Assembly (NCBI GenBank): GCA_024138025.1
Contig: JAMXBD010001203.1
Location: forward strand, 372,001-436,000
Direction of reading: 5' to 3'
DNA length: 64,000 nucleotides
DNA from: Combretum micranthum
Lineage: Eukaryota; Streptophyta; Magnoliopsida; Myrtales; Combretaceae
The notes beneath the pieces were generated by a model. It made no database searches, was not told the origin of the DNA, and was given only the letters and a program-made list of their open reading frames with translations. A program made the position numbers and the translations under genes. Numbering within the stretch: position 1 is the first letter of the stretch; each line of letters begins with the position of its first letter. Shown in pieces: positions 11,196-23,130 of the stretch.

Positions 11196-12232
11196 TGATA
11201 GCACCCAAATATCAAGCAAGCCCACAATAGGCCTTGTAATGGTTGTGCTATGGGTGGAATGGGGAGGCTTATATGCATGTAAAAAGGGTTGAGCCAAACC
11301 CATGTGGGACTATCCTTCACGCCATGTGTGGCAGAGCCTGACTGGGTCTTGTTGTCGGGCAGGTCAGACACTGCGAAGTGGTAACGCTGAGGACCCCGCA
11401 TGCAAAACACCCAACCCTTTTTACATGCATATAAGCCTCCCCATTCCACCCATAGCACAACCATTACAAGTTAATTGTAATGGTTGTGCTATGGGTGGAA
11501 TGGGGAGGCTTATATGCATGTAAAAAGGGTTAAGCCAAACCCATGTGGGACTATCCTTCACGCCATGTGTAGCAGAGCCTGACTGGGTCTTGTTGTCGGG
11601 CAGGTCAGACATTGCGAAGTGGTAACACTGAGGACCCCGCATGCAAAACACCCAACCCTTTTTACATGCATATAAGCCTCCCCATTCCACCCATAGCACA
11701 ACCATTACAGGCCTGGCTCACTATTATCAACAATAACCCTAAAGGAATTAGGGTTCGCTCTCCACTCTTTCTCTCGTGTTTGATCCTCGCCTCTCTCTCG
11801 TGTTTGTTCTCTACAAACTAAAAACCTAAGTTCACTCTTTCCTTCTCTTTCGATTTCTTCTCACAAAAAGAACAAAGTAAACTAACTATGATTTGTATTG
11901 TATTTGCAAGTAACGAATTAAGCCTATTCAAGTTGGCTAAACTTCAAAGACACATTTCTAGAAATTAGGGTTTGATATCCCTTTTTGATGTATTTTCTTT
12001 CTATTTATATTGTTGGTTGCACATGAATCTAAGCTGGCTAAATTGTAAAGTAACTAACTATCTTATTGTTTACACTTTACATATGTTTTGTTACTTGAAT
12101 CTGTTACAATTTTATACTCCCATGTGTATACATCCAGCTCATGTTATATAGTCACCAAATCTTGATGGTTTCTGTTTACTCCTAGTAGACGATGGTCTAC
12201 TCGAAAACCCCTATCTTATTTGGTCTGTATCA
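11196..12232 (-). repeat. 5' LTR of the chromovirus, with an insertion
   Basis: It matches the 551-bp 3' LTR from end to end apart from 475 inserted bp (11235-11709) and one extra GGCCT. It ends at CTGTATCA, directly against the target duplication CACGG. Confidence 0.93.
11235..11709. mobile_element. Tandem dimer of a 234-bp palindromic element
   Basis: Two direct copies of 234 bp (11235-11468 and 11476-11709) are separated by 7 bp, AGTTAAT. Each copy begins TGTAATGGTTGTGC and ends with its reverse complement. The terminal inverted arms are about 56 bp and perfect or nearly so, enclosing a GC-rich core of about 122 bp. The whole is flanked by GGCCT on both sides (11230-11234, 11710-11714). 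The sister LTR at 6245-6260 has a single GGCCT, so this is a real insertion with a 5-bp duplication. The cores differ at about four positions, all transitions (G/A or C/T). TG...CA ends plus a 5-bp duplication suggest a TRIM/LTR-type element. Long inverted arms suggest a foldback element or MITE. I could not assign it to a known family. Confidence 0.85.
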
Positions 12233-12319
12233 CACGGACATTTCCAACCACATATGGTCGGGAGTAATGTACATGATGGAAGCAAAAATTTTATATTCGA
12301 CTTAAACCAGAGAAAGGCT

Positions 12320-12460
12320 GATTGAAGGTCAACACCAATGGTATTATGCTTGAGCATGGTGATGCAACAATTGGTAATTAGGTAATCCAAGGTTCTTATG
12401 TTAAATGAAATTTTGGTTTTACTCAAAGAGTTAAAGCAGATGGATATGTACTACTTAGTG
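12320..12460 (+). pseudogene. RNase H-like fragment (copy A)
   Basis: From 12322 the plus strand reads LKVNTNG, LEHGDATIGN, a stop, then VIQGSYV and NFGFT. This matches the start of the RNase H-like domain found at the end of plant LINE-type polyproteins and in single-domain plant genes (usual pattern LN.DG, then a glycine-rich strand and R). The first catalytic Asp is Asn here but is still Asp in copy B, so the change came after the duplication. The stop after IGN is shared by both copies and so is older. Confidence 0.7.
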
Positions 12461-13499
12461 CAGAATTATGATGACATAGATAAATTAGTAACACGTAAAT
12501 GTAAGTTAAAACCTAAGTGTGTTTAAGTTGTTTTTTTTTTTTTAAATTTTGCAACAAGACATAAACTCAGTCGGTTGTCTGATGGGAATATAAACAGCCG
12601 TCAAGCCGCTTTTGTTTTTGGATCTGTCTTGGGCTATTATACATGTTATAATATATATTTATTATATATATATATTTATATATAGAGAAAGAAAAACTTC
12701 TTGACATTTTGTCGATAGCAGCCAAGAGGTATAACTTGAAGTGGGTAAAATAAAAAAAAAAGGAATATTTTAATTTAATCTATACTCAGCCGTAGTATTT
12801 TTAAATGATGAAAGTTAGACCATTTTAGTCAAAATTTGAATTTGACGTGGAATAGTCATTATTAGATAAGTTTACACGTGTGGAGCATCTTAGACTTGGA
12901 AGGCTTAATTTTCTTCACAAAAAAACACAGTCGCGAGTAAACCTAATAATGGATTAATTAATTAATGTTGTCAACGTGATCAATTAGGAGAGTTCCTGGG
13001 AGTTTCTTCACTCTCTTGGTTTCTACGCGACGCAACCACAATGTTCAACTTCAAAATGTATTTGTATGGTAGATTGCCTTTGTGTCTTGACACAAAAGAA
13101 ACTAACAATCATCAACCTGCTGCTGATTCGTATTTTCTTCTTTGATTACTCCGTGACATGACATAAAGTATTAACAATCACAGTTTTTTTTTTTTTTCTT
13201 TTGAACTATTACCCAACATTTTAATTTAAACTGTTTATTAAAAAATAAATATAGATAAAAAGATAAATATTTTTATTCATAAATAAATCAAAAAGATCAA
13301 ACATAAATTAGATACAAATAAAATATTAATACAAATGCAAAATCAGACAACCCAAATAGGTTTAAGTTTTTCCTTGACAATATTTTTCAGATAGTGGATA
13401 TTTGCCTTTAAAAATCTTTCATAACGACTAATGTGAGTGTAAATTCTTTTCTATTTGTTTAGATAATTGAATAACAATAGCCTCAAAAGTGATTTAAGG

Positions 13500-14180
13500 A
13501 GCGGATTCAGTTTAGAGGTTAAAGTAAGTAAATCCACAACAATATCCCTTTTTCCAATTTCTCAAGATAAGGGTATTACTATCACTCTCTTAATTTTGCG
13601 ATAGTCCATATGTCAACCCGTGAATGTTTAAATTTGTTTTTTTTTTCTTTTTTAAATCCATAATTATTTCAATTATTTCAACTTTTTTATGAATATATTA
13701 TAATTAATTAGTTTAGTTTTAGATTTCTAAACCTTGTCACCTCTCGATAATCTGTAGGAAGGATGACGATTAATAATAAAAGTAAGGTCTAACAAAAATA
13801 TCATAATACTCGAATGTATTAATGTGTTATTATTTATCAACTTTATAGTTCACTAAGGGTTAAGCAACTGATAATTAATTACTGGTATCCATCTTCTGTT
13901 TCGTCAGATGTATCTTAATTAATATAGATCTTACTGGGTAGCTTTTCCTAATGGCGTTTTAATTTTATTTTCTTTATAAAAATATATATGTATATATATA
14001 ATGACTATTATACTCTTCCAGAAAATTCAGATTTAAAATTTTCCGACCTTAATACACACCATCCTGTTGGGTGTGGAAATATTGGCAGATTTGGTTTCTT
14101 ATTCCATTTTATTACCATCTCCAGATAATTGATTAAAAAAATCAAATAATTCAGAAATTGCGTACGACATTATTATTCTG
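13500..14180. other. Segment present only in copy A
   Basis: Copy B goes directly from 'aacaatagcc..aaaagagtgaca' to 'tgcaattatattttatatccctac' near 25400. Copy A has about 680 extra bp between the same two blocks. No terminal repeats or coding content were recognised, so it could be an insertion in A or a deletion in B. Confidence 0.6.
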
Positions 14181-15775
14181 CAATTATATTTTATATCCCT
14201 ACAGAAACATATATACTACATGATATTTGTGAAAATTTTCTTAATTTTTATACGCCTTAAGTGTTTTCTTTTTTTTTTTCTCATGTGGAAGGCAGCTAAA
14301 AAACAACGCACCGTTCCAGCAATCGGTGTCTTATATATGCAAATGTTCCAGGCATTTTGTACTCTTAATAATTGGAATATTTAGATATCTTCTCAAATCC
14401 TAAAACGTAATGTTATTATGGATAAATTGTATTTGCCGGTCAATTTTTATGATATGTGTCGATAAAAGATGGTGTCTTTTTATTTATTTATCTTTTTTTT
14501 AATTATAATTTGGATTAAAATAACAAAACGAACAACAGTAAAAAAAGTTACGTATACGTCGTCCGTATTAGAACACTTGTCAAATTTTATCAATTAAAGG
14601 TTTTTTATTCCTGGACTGTCCATGGCAGCTGAAAAAGGATGTAGCCAAACGATATAAATATTCAATGGTCTCCATCTTCTGTGCATAGTTTGCAAGGTTG
14701 TTTTGACTTTTAAGCTCGCTGGCTCTGTTTAGTTTATTAGTATACAGATAGCACGATGTCGTTTCAGTTCCGATTTTTTTTGTTAATAAATAAATATAGA
14801 TTAAAATAGGTATTTTTACTAATAAATATATCAAATAATAAGATACAAGTGCAAATAAGATACAAATAAAATACAAATAAAAATCAAACAATTCATATAT
14901 GCCCATAATATAAGAGTAGATGACATTTGCATATCCATATTATGGGCTTGAAAATATAAGCATCAACAAGCTTCAATATTTTTTAGTAATATCTGAAAAA
15001 TAATCTATTTCTCTCAGAGTTTTAGTTTGTTTCATTTTGAAAATAATCTTTCTATCATTTTGATTTTATCTTTTTTGTTGTTTATAAATAGATCATTTAT
15101 CAAAACCGATACCAATGAAAAAACAAACACTTTTACTCATAAACCGATCAAACTGATCAAACACTGATATAAAATAGATATGATGCAAATACTAATTTAA
15201 ATATCAATAAAAAACAGAAGAAACCCTAGTTAATAGAATTACTTTTAACGAGTCCACAGATTTAGGATAAAAATGGGATAGATTTACGTTGTGAATCAAT
15301 ACAAAGACCATGAAAGGGGACCCGACGGGTTATGTGAAAACAAACATATCAATGCATTTCTTGTTACAACGGAAATTAAATCACCCTTTAATTTGCCAAT
15401 ATAGAAGAGAACATTCCGAATCCTATTTGGTGAATATAAGTGTGTGTGTGTATTTTAATAATTTAATCATGAGATAAATAGATAGAAATTAAGAATAAAA
15501 ACAGAATTGAGTGGATGGTTTCCATTTCCTGCACGCATGTACATGCGGGTTTGTAGCTCAAAGTAAAAATGTTACAATAAGTAGCTTGTATACCAACTTG
15601 CTTTTAAACTGTGGTTTAGGTATACCAACACAATTTCAAGGTATGACATACCCTTTAATTATCTTTTTCTTATTTTTCTTATCAATGAAAAAACCCCGAT
15701 TATTCTTAAAACAAGTAGTTAAATTTCCAAAATTCTCCTATTCAGTATCATATATGGCGAGTTGTCAAGTTTAAG

Positions 15776-16514
15776 CACTCTCAGAAGCGTAACACAAACA
15801 ATCACAACAAGTGACACAAAATTTACTTAAGTTAATTATTGAGCGTTAAAATAGCTCAACGCTTCAAGAAATGATAGTCAAATGTCTTTAAATCAGACAT
15901 CTCACTACATATTACTACAACACAACTCTAACAAGCTCACACAATCGACTTCAATCACACCTACCAATCTCATTAACACGCGCACAAAAGTAATAAGTGC
16001 CTTTCGCTTTTTCATTTTTTTTAAATGAAATCAAAGAACTGAAATTATAAAATGAAAATTAAAATAGATTTTGGGTGTCTTTTCCATGCTGCGATCTTAC
16101 CCTTGTCGGCTTTCAACACCTTAACTTCAATTAGTCACCGATTCTTTGTGGTGACAACCATGCAATCAACTACATATACAAAGTTTGACCACACACACGA
16201 TTACTGCAACAAGTCACCAACATTGGCCACCAAAACATACACTCACATAACCATTATAATGCAAGTCCAACAACATGTTCATACACATATACTCGACTGT
16301 AGCTACCCATGTTTGGCCTCACCATATATGACCACGAAACCTATGACTTAATACCACAACAACTCAAGTCGTCCTTTACTTAAGTTGAGGTTGAACTTAA
16401 GCTACTTGAGTAGTTTATTGAACTGAGCTTTGGGATTCATATGATTAGGTTGATTAGCTCGTGAACCTACATCAAGCTTTTATTCCGGTATAAATATAAA
16501 TCAAATTCAAATAA
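15776..16514. other. Intergenic DNA, no gene supported
   Basis: A 99-codon open frame (16052-16351, plus) is Thr/His rich and resembles nothing known. It lies just outside the duplication and is probably chance. The last five bases, AATAA (16510-16514), are the target duplication of the LTR that follows. Confidence 0.4.
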
Positions 16515-17706
16515 TGTCACGTCTTGAGGAATACCCTAAACGTGACAGTTCACCGTACGTAATATTAAAACCTAAGAATAACTACCTTAGTCATGCAAAG
16601 ACTTCCATATTATGCATAAGGTGTACATCACCACTAAGGGAACACATCGGAATAACGTAATTTACATTAATAGCAATTAAATAACAAGGCAAGAGAAATA
16701 TTTATCATTAAACATAAATAAGGTCAATTATAATTCTTAGGAGCATACCCCCGCTAATGTCTTCAAGGCCACATAAATATATTTCCTAGAAAACTCCAAG
16801 CTATTAACATATCATTTTTTGCTCATAAAGAAATTTTAAGAAAGTATACTCATCCTATGCTCCAACTTCTTCGATAAGAGCTCATGAATCTACCAACGAT
16901 CTCCTTAATGTCTCGATCCTCAAATGGAGCCACAAGTATACATATTTCAACAAAGAACTATGGGGGTATAAGCTTATAATGTGCTTAGTAAGATATTCCC
17001 TTTATTCGTACCATATTTCAAACAACTTTATTAATTTTCAAGCATATGCTATGCATGCTATGCAACAACCACATGATACAACAAATTATATATGGGTATC
17101 CGGAAATCAAACATGGAACGGATTTATACCCTCCGTATCGAGGGTTGAGGAGTGGTATTTGAAGGCCTACACGACCCTTATTGCTAATCTTCGAGCACAC
17201 ACTACTCACAAAGATCGATCGGTGCGGCTCATCCTTAGGATGTATCCCCATTACGCCTTAGTTCCCTAAGAATGAACTTGACCTCTGGCCCTTTCGATTC
17301 TTCGTGTAGGAGTAGCAGTCCACCACACGTGACTCGATGAATGCAATGCATGTCCATTTAATTTATATCAAAGCCAAGTGTAATTAAAGTATACTTAGAG
17401 GGTGATTGAGCAAGCATCATACACGTATAAGCATGAGATAATATTAATAATCCATTTAAACAATCATTTGTTGGGTTCGATATGCTTATTATTCCTTGCC
17501 ACACATACATATATATAAACTCACACTCCATACATATTCATTTTATCTTGTACTTATAGATCTGGTGCAACTATCTATAAGTACAAATAAGGTAACAAAA
17601 TCATAAGAGAAAACTCACTAGGCCATTGTAGAGATTTTTTAGCCAAAATAATCTTTAGCAAATGGAGTCTTTTCCTTTGTCACCTAACTAAAGGAAATAC
17701 CTAACA

Positions 17707-19309
17707 TGTTACAACCCAGATAATAGAAGACAAAGACAGCTAGTTAGAATAATTGAGATTTCAGCCTAAATAGTTAGAAAATTAATAAAAATAACTAGAT
17801 TGGTTTAGATCTATAACAAATTAATAGATTGTACAACAAACATAGCAGATCTGTTAATATCTTACTTATAAACATCATGAATATAAATATATGAAAGTAG
17901 AAAGGGAAAAGTATTCTTGACCCTCACAGAAAAGGAGTCTCTTCACTTAGGAGTTTGGCTTTACTCGAAAGTAGCCATATTTGCAAAGAAACACAAACAC
18001 ATTAGTAGCGAGAGAGTGGAGTGACGAAGGAGAGAACAGATATTAGGGTTTGATACCTCCAAAAAGGGGTGAGGCGGAAATAACGAGAGAATAGGAAGTA
18101 GGGTCATTAGCAGAAAGAGCTAGGCTTTTGAATAGTGTGGGTTGAGTACTAACATTAGTGCTTTCGTATCTTGCTCGAATTCTTAAAGATGGCATTTGAA
18201 ACAAAGATGATTTCATTAGATGGAAGATTGGCAAAACAATAGCAAGATCTTAATCAAGAGTTTGATAAGAAATTAACTTCATTCAAGGAAGACATGAAAC
18301 AAAATATTACTAGTAGTTTGCAAAATTTTGGAAATAGATTCAAATTTCTTCATCTCAGCAAGTTTGAAATGATATTGAATCATCACATTCCGATATCAAG
18401 ATTCAAACCACCATGGTAGGAGCAACTGGAGCTCAAGAGAAAATGGCTAAACTGCAAGCCTTAGTATTCTCAATCACATAAATAGCCAAAAATATGCAAT
18501 TTCGGTTTGAAGACATTCAACATTCTTTGTACACATTGCAAGACAAAGTTCAAAATCAGAAAAATATTGGCATTACTCATCAAGATCAATTAAACAATGG
18601 TTCATCATTTTCCAATAGCAATTTTGTCATAATATGGTGACAGGAATGAAGTTGGAGATTTCCAAGTTTGAGAGTGAAGACCATTTGGGTTGGATTTTCA
18701 ATGTATAGAAATTGTTCAATGTTCATAACATACTTGAGGAACAAAGGCTAATCGTTGCATCAAGGGCATTGGAAGGTAGAGCGTTAACATGGTTCCAATG
18801 GATGGAATAGCATAATCAATTGGGTACATGGTCGGAATTTCTTATATCTTTCAAAGCAAGAGTTTTTCCTTCAGAATTTGAGGATGTACAATAGCAGTGC
18901 ACATATATTCTTGAAAAATCTAAAGATGCATAAGATAAATCTAGGACTGATTCTATAGTACATGATACGAGCTCCAAAACTGTTATGATTAGCAAGCAAG
19001 AATATCAATTACAAATAGATAACTCTACACAAATTATGGATACATCAATGTTCAAGAAAAGAATGGTACTATTCGAAAGAGTAGGTATGCAACACCTATA
19101 TGTTTGGGAAGAGATGAATTCATATCAATTGCTATTTTATGATGTGGTTCAGATGGATTCTTTTCATCACTTTTTTATTAGTACCATCAATTTTCACAAA
19201 TTGGGTAGCCATCAATTTTTCAGCACAATCCTATCATCATCACCAGTTAAATTTAAGGTTATTAGCAAAAAGAGGTAGGCTTTTGAATAGTGTGGGCCGA
19301 GTACTAACA
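17707..19309 (+). mobile_element. Gypsy remnant nested in the long LTR
   Basis: The 5' LTR is about 17707-18154 (TGTTACAACCCAG ... GAGTACTAACA). It is followed by a decayed gag. The last 48 bp (19262-19309) repeat the end of that LTR almost exactly ('taggcttttgaatagtgtggg' in both). Flanks are TAACA (17702-17706) and CAACA (19310-19314), four of five matching. Most of the internal region and the 3' LTR are deleted. The plus-strand sequence after the 5' LTR, TTAGTGCTTTCGT, resembles that of the chromovirus at 11196. Confidence 0.75.
18189..18940 (+). pseudogene. Decayed gypsy gag
   Basis: An ATG at 18189 opens MAFETKMISLDGRLAKQ, then stops follow. Further on the plus strand gives KLEISKFESEDHLGW, LFNVHNILEEQRL, RALEGRALTWFQWM and GTWSEFLISFKARVFPSEFEDVQ. 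These line up block by block with the gag of the chromovirus at 10332-10928 (KLEIPKFSGSDVLGW, LEGDAVQWYKWM, SWPKFVEALQNRFGPSAYEDVQ). Several in-frame stops replace Gln/Trp codons. It is a dead relative, probably of the same chromovirus branch. Confidence 0.85.
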
Positions 19310-21088
19310 CAACATGAGTATTTCATATCAATTTCAACTCAAACTTCTAGTTTGGGAAACTTAATTTTGGTAGAAAATCAGTTTATAGAGATCCTAACTT
19401 AAAATGACTATAACTTCTTCATTTTAACTCTAATTTTCACAAACAAGTACTCGATTTCTATCTTCTTTGAATGATTTTTCTATTTCTAAGGTTATTTCAA
19501 ACTCTTGAAGTCATTTGAGCCTCGAAATCTTGTGAATAGTAGACGTCCTAGCTTAGTCTCAACTTTTGAAAATTCTTTGTTTTGTAAAAATCATCCCATT
19601 TAAGTAGTAGAAAACATTCTTGGACAAAAATTAAACTTATACATAATATATCAAAATAATATGAGATAATGGTTCATGATTCAAGCACAATTGTAGAGAT
19701 GTTGCTAAAGTCTCTTTAAATAGTCTTAGTGTTTTAATTTGAGTTTTAACAACTAAATGAGTTTATAAGAAAATTCGTTTCTTAAGGTTTTTAACCTTTG
19801 AACATAAGTTTTGATATTTAAAATAACATGGACAACATGGATTGCAATTAATTTTTATGAAATCGTCATTCTTATAAAATTTAGGGGTTTGAAAATGGAA
19901 GGTTAAAATGCAATCCCCCTTTTTGTTAAATTTTAGAATCCCAAAATCTTAAAGAAAAAAAATGTAGGGTTAGCTAACAAATTCCATTACTTGAAAACAA
20001 TGTTGTCAACTTGATCTTTAGATTTAAAAAAAAAAATCCAAGTTTTATCTTTCTTATTACTCCTGCATTTCTAAAATCTTAAGACTTATAGTTTGCTCCA
20101 TATCTTTATCATTTTTAAACATGACTATCAAGTAAACCTTTGTAAGAAAATCAAAGTTTTGTTTCTCCTCTATGTAGTTCTAAAGTTTTGGCATGTGTAA
20201 GAAAATAAGGTAAGAACTTAGTTTTCAAAATTTTCTTTTTACGTAAGTTTCTCCAGATTCTAAAAAACAAATCTTAAGTTAAATACAATATAAGGAGCCA
20301 TCAATCTTTTAAAGATCATAGCAACATCAATACGACCTCAATATAAACATGACCATGAAAAAAAATTTAAGCAATGAATATTAAAGTAGTATAAGCAAAA
20401 TAAGAAGATGGGAGTCTTAGCTTCATTATCAAAACTTTTTGAGACTTGAAATAGTTCCAATCCCAAGAATAACAAAAGAAGCAAAATAAGAAACAAAGGT
20501 TGGGAGTCTTAGACTATAACAAGGCTCCCTAAAACTTGAAATAATCCAGTCTCTTTTGGACTTTGATATGGACATGTCCAAAACTCGAAATGGACTAGTC
20601 TTTACAATGACTTGAAGTGGACAAGTCATGTTAGAAAATAATAAAAGCAAGAAACAAATAAAAGCATAAATGTAAAGTTAGTGAGCTTTATGCTCTTATA
20701 GATATAAATATATACATAACTGTATTTATAAATATGGATAGTTATGTTAGATGATAATGTATAACAATATAAATAAGATTTTGACAAGATTTATAAACTT
20801 GACATGATATTGGTTTCACTCTAGCATTATTCTTCATGGTTTAAATGATCATAAAAAAGGTTTAGATCAAAGACTAATGCATGAAACCACAACTATCATC
20901 AAACAATGTGGTATCATAGATGTGTTTACCTCAAAAGATGAATCAAAGAGATGTGTTTGAGTTGAAAAATGAGAGGGAGGGGTAGCAATAAATTCATGCT
21001 AGAAATGAAAAAAAAAAAGAGGAGAAGAAGAGAGAAAAGAGAGAGAAATGGAAGGAGATGTAAGGTGTGAAAGTGAAGACATGCCATG

Positions 21089-21101
21089 GGTATTTATAGA
21101 G
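21089..21101 (-). promoter_or_regulatory. TATA box of the long LTR
   Basis: The minus strand reads TCTATAAATACCC. It is followed downstream by a pyrimidine-rich stretch of about 60 bases (21000-21060 on the minus strand), the usual look of an LTR promoter and transcript start. The other members have boxes at equivalent places. Confidence 0.6.
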
Positions 21102-22399
21102 GAAGTTTTAGGGATTTATGTGTGTAAAAAAATTAAGTAAAAAAAAAAAAAAGGTGCTGCCATGGGAGATGTAGTTGGCACCATTCTTGGCTTGTCCAAG
21201 AAGGAAGAAGAGAGAAAAAAAAAATTCAAATATGAAGTGACAATTTGACATCATATATAGTAAATTGTAGATATAGGTTTTAAGATATAGTTTGTAAGGA
21301 ATATGCATGTAGATTCGAAAAGATATGGCAGCTATGTTTTGCTACAAATGTAGAGACAAATAATAATAAATAGTAATAGTAAAATATCAGATAAGTTACT
21401 AATAGAGATAAAATACATGTATATAAGCTATAACTTATATTTTTATGAGCCGAAAAATTTATATATATGATATTTTATGAGTATCTTAATATTTTTCTAG
21501 TAAAACTTTATTATCATAAATTTTTTCCTTATTTTGTGTATCAGTAGTCAGATACGGATACTAATCCCATAAAAGTTCAAAACGATTGAATTTTTTACCA
21601 ATTTGATCTTTAAGGTTTATATTATTTTTACGAACCATAATTTGAGTTTATCTCATTTTTAATTTTTATCTCATATTTTAGGACTCTAAAAGTTGCTCAG
21701 TCTGGTCTATCAGCTGACTTATTATGACCTCTAGAGTTCAAATTCTCGAAACCATATTTAAACTTACATAAAACTATCTTAAAATCTAGGGGTTTATGGT
21801 TATATTATAATTTTGGTTCAAAAATTAAGTTTACTCTAGTTTTATGATTTATTTATTATTTTAAGGTTCCTGGGATTGTCTAATCGAGTCTAGGGCTTTT
21901 GGTGTTATATGTTGACTTGGTTTTACTTTTAGTATTAATTTTAAAATTTTGACTCCAGGATTCATCCAAGGGTCTACAATTTTGTTATTAATTGTATTCC
22001 AACGAGGTTATCTCGATTTACGTGCTCAGAAGCGGTTTAGTTTAACCGGTGGAAATATGGTGTTGATAAATTTTTACTATATATCTATATATATATATAT
22101 AAATTATTTCTTATTAGTTTGCTAATAAACATTATTTAGATATACTATCTCGATTTACGTGTTAGAGATCAAATAGATGAATTGTTCATCGTAAGAATTT
22201 TGAGTCAAATAATTATTGGATTTTTGTTTTGTTTTTTAAGGTGTTTTTTTTCCTTAAAGTTATGAAATTTCGTGTTTGATTTTGTTTAAGGTTTCTAGAA
22301 TTCGATTTTAACTTAGGTCGGTTTTAGGGTTTAGTTTTTGGTATTTAGCTTTAGGATTATTTTCTAAGAGTATCGAAAAATTCAAGGATTTACAAATAA

Positions 22400-22789
22400 A
22401 GTTTTGGTGTCAATATTATTTTAATTAGAATTAAAAATATTTTTTTAATTAATCAACCTAAACATACTTAATCAAGTCAAGCTCCATCTTATGTAATGTT
22501 ATTTCAAATCTAACTCAAGTTTAAGGTCTTAAACTTGGTTGAGCTAGCTCAAGCCAAACTCAAGCTTTGGTTTTACAAGTTAATCTCAAGCTTAAGCTTA
22601 GTATTGTATCGTCTTGACTCTTGACTCAACTAATTTATTATCCTAATTAAAAGTAAAACAATAACTAGCTTATTGTTCTACTGTTCTTGAACCATGGTTC
22701 ATGTACAAATATAATCTCAAGACGTGATTCACCTTTTTTGTTATTCCTTTTTTATTTTTTTTTTTCAATTTTTGAATGAAACTTTCAAA
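22400..22789. other. Intergenic DNA between the long LTR and duplication unit C
   Basis: A/T-rich. Around 22470-22620 there are repeated 'caagctc/aagctta' words of the kind seen in unclassified plant repeats; similar words occur in reverse orientation at 16370-16480. No gene seen. From about 22700 there may be weak similarity to the duplicated segment. Confidence 0.35.
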
Positions 22790-23130
22790 CAATTGTCATC
22801 TATTCTTAGAAAAGGTGTATTGGTTTCCAAAATTCTCTGGTTTAACAAAATTTTCGAATGTAGATCTAGTCTAGATACGTAAGATGACATGGAGCTCTCT
22901 AGCTCTTTACTATTTAATTAGAAAATACACTATATTATGATGTGCACATGACATTCATAGTAAAAGCAGTCCTTTGTTCAGCTGTCTGTCATATTAAAAA
23001 AGGACCACAACAACTTGTCTGTGTTGTATGATATTAAAAGGCAAATCCATCATTTAATTGTTTAACGAATCTCGTCACGTTGAAGACCCTTATTTCCAGC
23101 TATATGTTGAAATTTTATGCTAGTTTCTTG
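22790..23130. repeat. Segmental duplication unit C (tail only)
   Basis: The first part ('attcttagaaaaggt...tttccaaaattctctggtttaacaaaatt') matches the end of copy B (27136-27190) and of copy A (15690-15750). The second part ('acatgacattc..agtaaaa', 'tcagctgtctgtcatattaa', 'tttaattgtttaacga', 'ttatttcc', 'atgttgaaaatt' variants) matches 27960-28150. A third, mostly lost unit therefore once lay left of copy B. Confidence 0.7.

Larger units (their letters stand above)
6215..12232 (-). mobile_element. Ty3/gypsy chromovirus, full length but decayed
   Basis: A complete LTR element on the minus strand. The 3' LTR is at 6215-6765 and the 5' LTR at 11196-12232; both are bounded by TGATAGCACC and GGTCTGTATCA. 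A purine tract adjoins the 3' LTR, and gag, protease, RT, RNase H, integrase and a chromodomain lie in chromovirus order. The target duplication is CACGA (6210-6214) versus CACGG (12233-12237). The unoccupied site survives in the duplicated segment near 24213 ('agcacggcc'), which proves both boundaries. The polyprotein is broken by frameshifts and stops, so the element is not autonomous now. LTR differences and the inserted palindromic dimer in the 5' LTR show it is not a fresh insertion. Confidence 0.95.
12233..15775. repeat. Segmental duplication copy A, part right of the retrotransposon
   Basis: Collinear with 24215-27190 in many blocks: an RNase H-like remnant, 'gatgggaatataaacagccgt', 'gaatttgacgtggaatagtcattatta', 'caacgtgatcaatt', 'cgcaccgttccagcaat', 'gaactgtccatggcagct' (variant), and 'tgcacgcatgtacatgcggg'. 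Main differences are about 680 bp at 13500-14180 present only here and a 356-bp MITE present only in copy B. No intact gene lies in either copy. Confidence 0.9.
16515..22394 (-). mobile_element. Very long solo LTR, interrupted by a nested gypsy remnant
   Basis: Plus-strand ends are TGTCACGTCTTGAGG and AAGGATTTACA. The target duplication AATAA is perfect (16510-16514 and 22395-22399). After removing the nested element (17707-19309 plus its 5-bp duplication) the LTR is about 4.3 kb. It aligns with 39086-42465 in the same orientation: start 'gtcacg...taccctaaacgt/cgaca', 'aaaactcact.aggccatt', 'aaaatg..ataact...cattttaact', the TATA region, and the end. On the minus strand a TATA box and pyrimidine-rich leader near 21000-21100 set the direction of transcription. 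No internal coding region of its own remains. Confidence 0.85.

Noticed and set aside
11290..11410. GC-rich core of the palindromic element considered as a 5S-RNA-carrying Cassandra-type TRIM
   Set aside because: Neither strand shows the internal A, intermediate and C boxes of 5S rRNA.
11177..11821. Several overlapping open frames on both strands with nearly identical peptides
   Set aside because: They are produced by the palindromic dimer; the same bases read on both strands give the same peptides, and nothing resembles a known protein.
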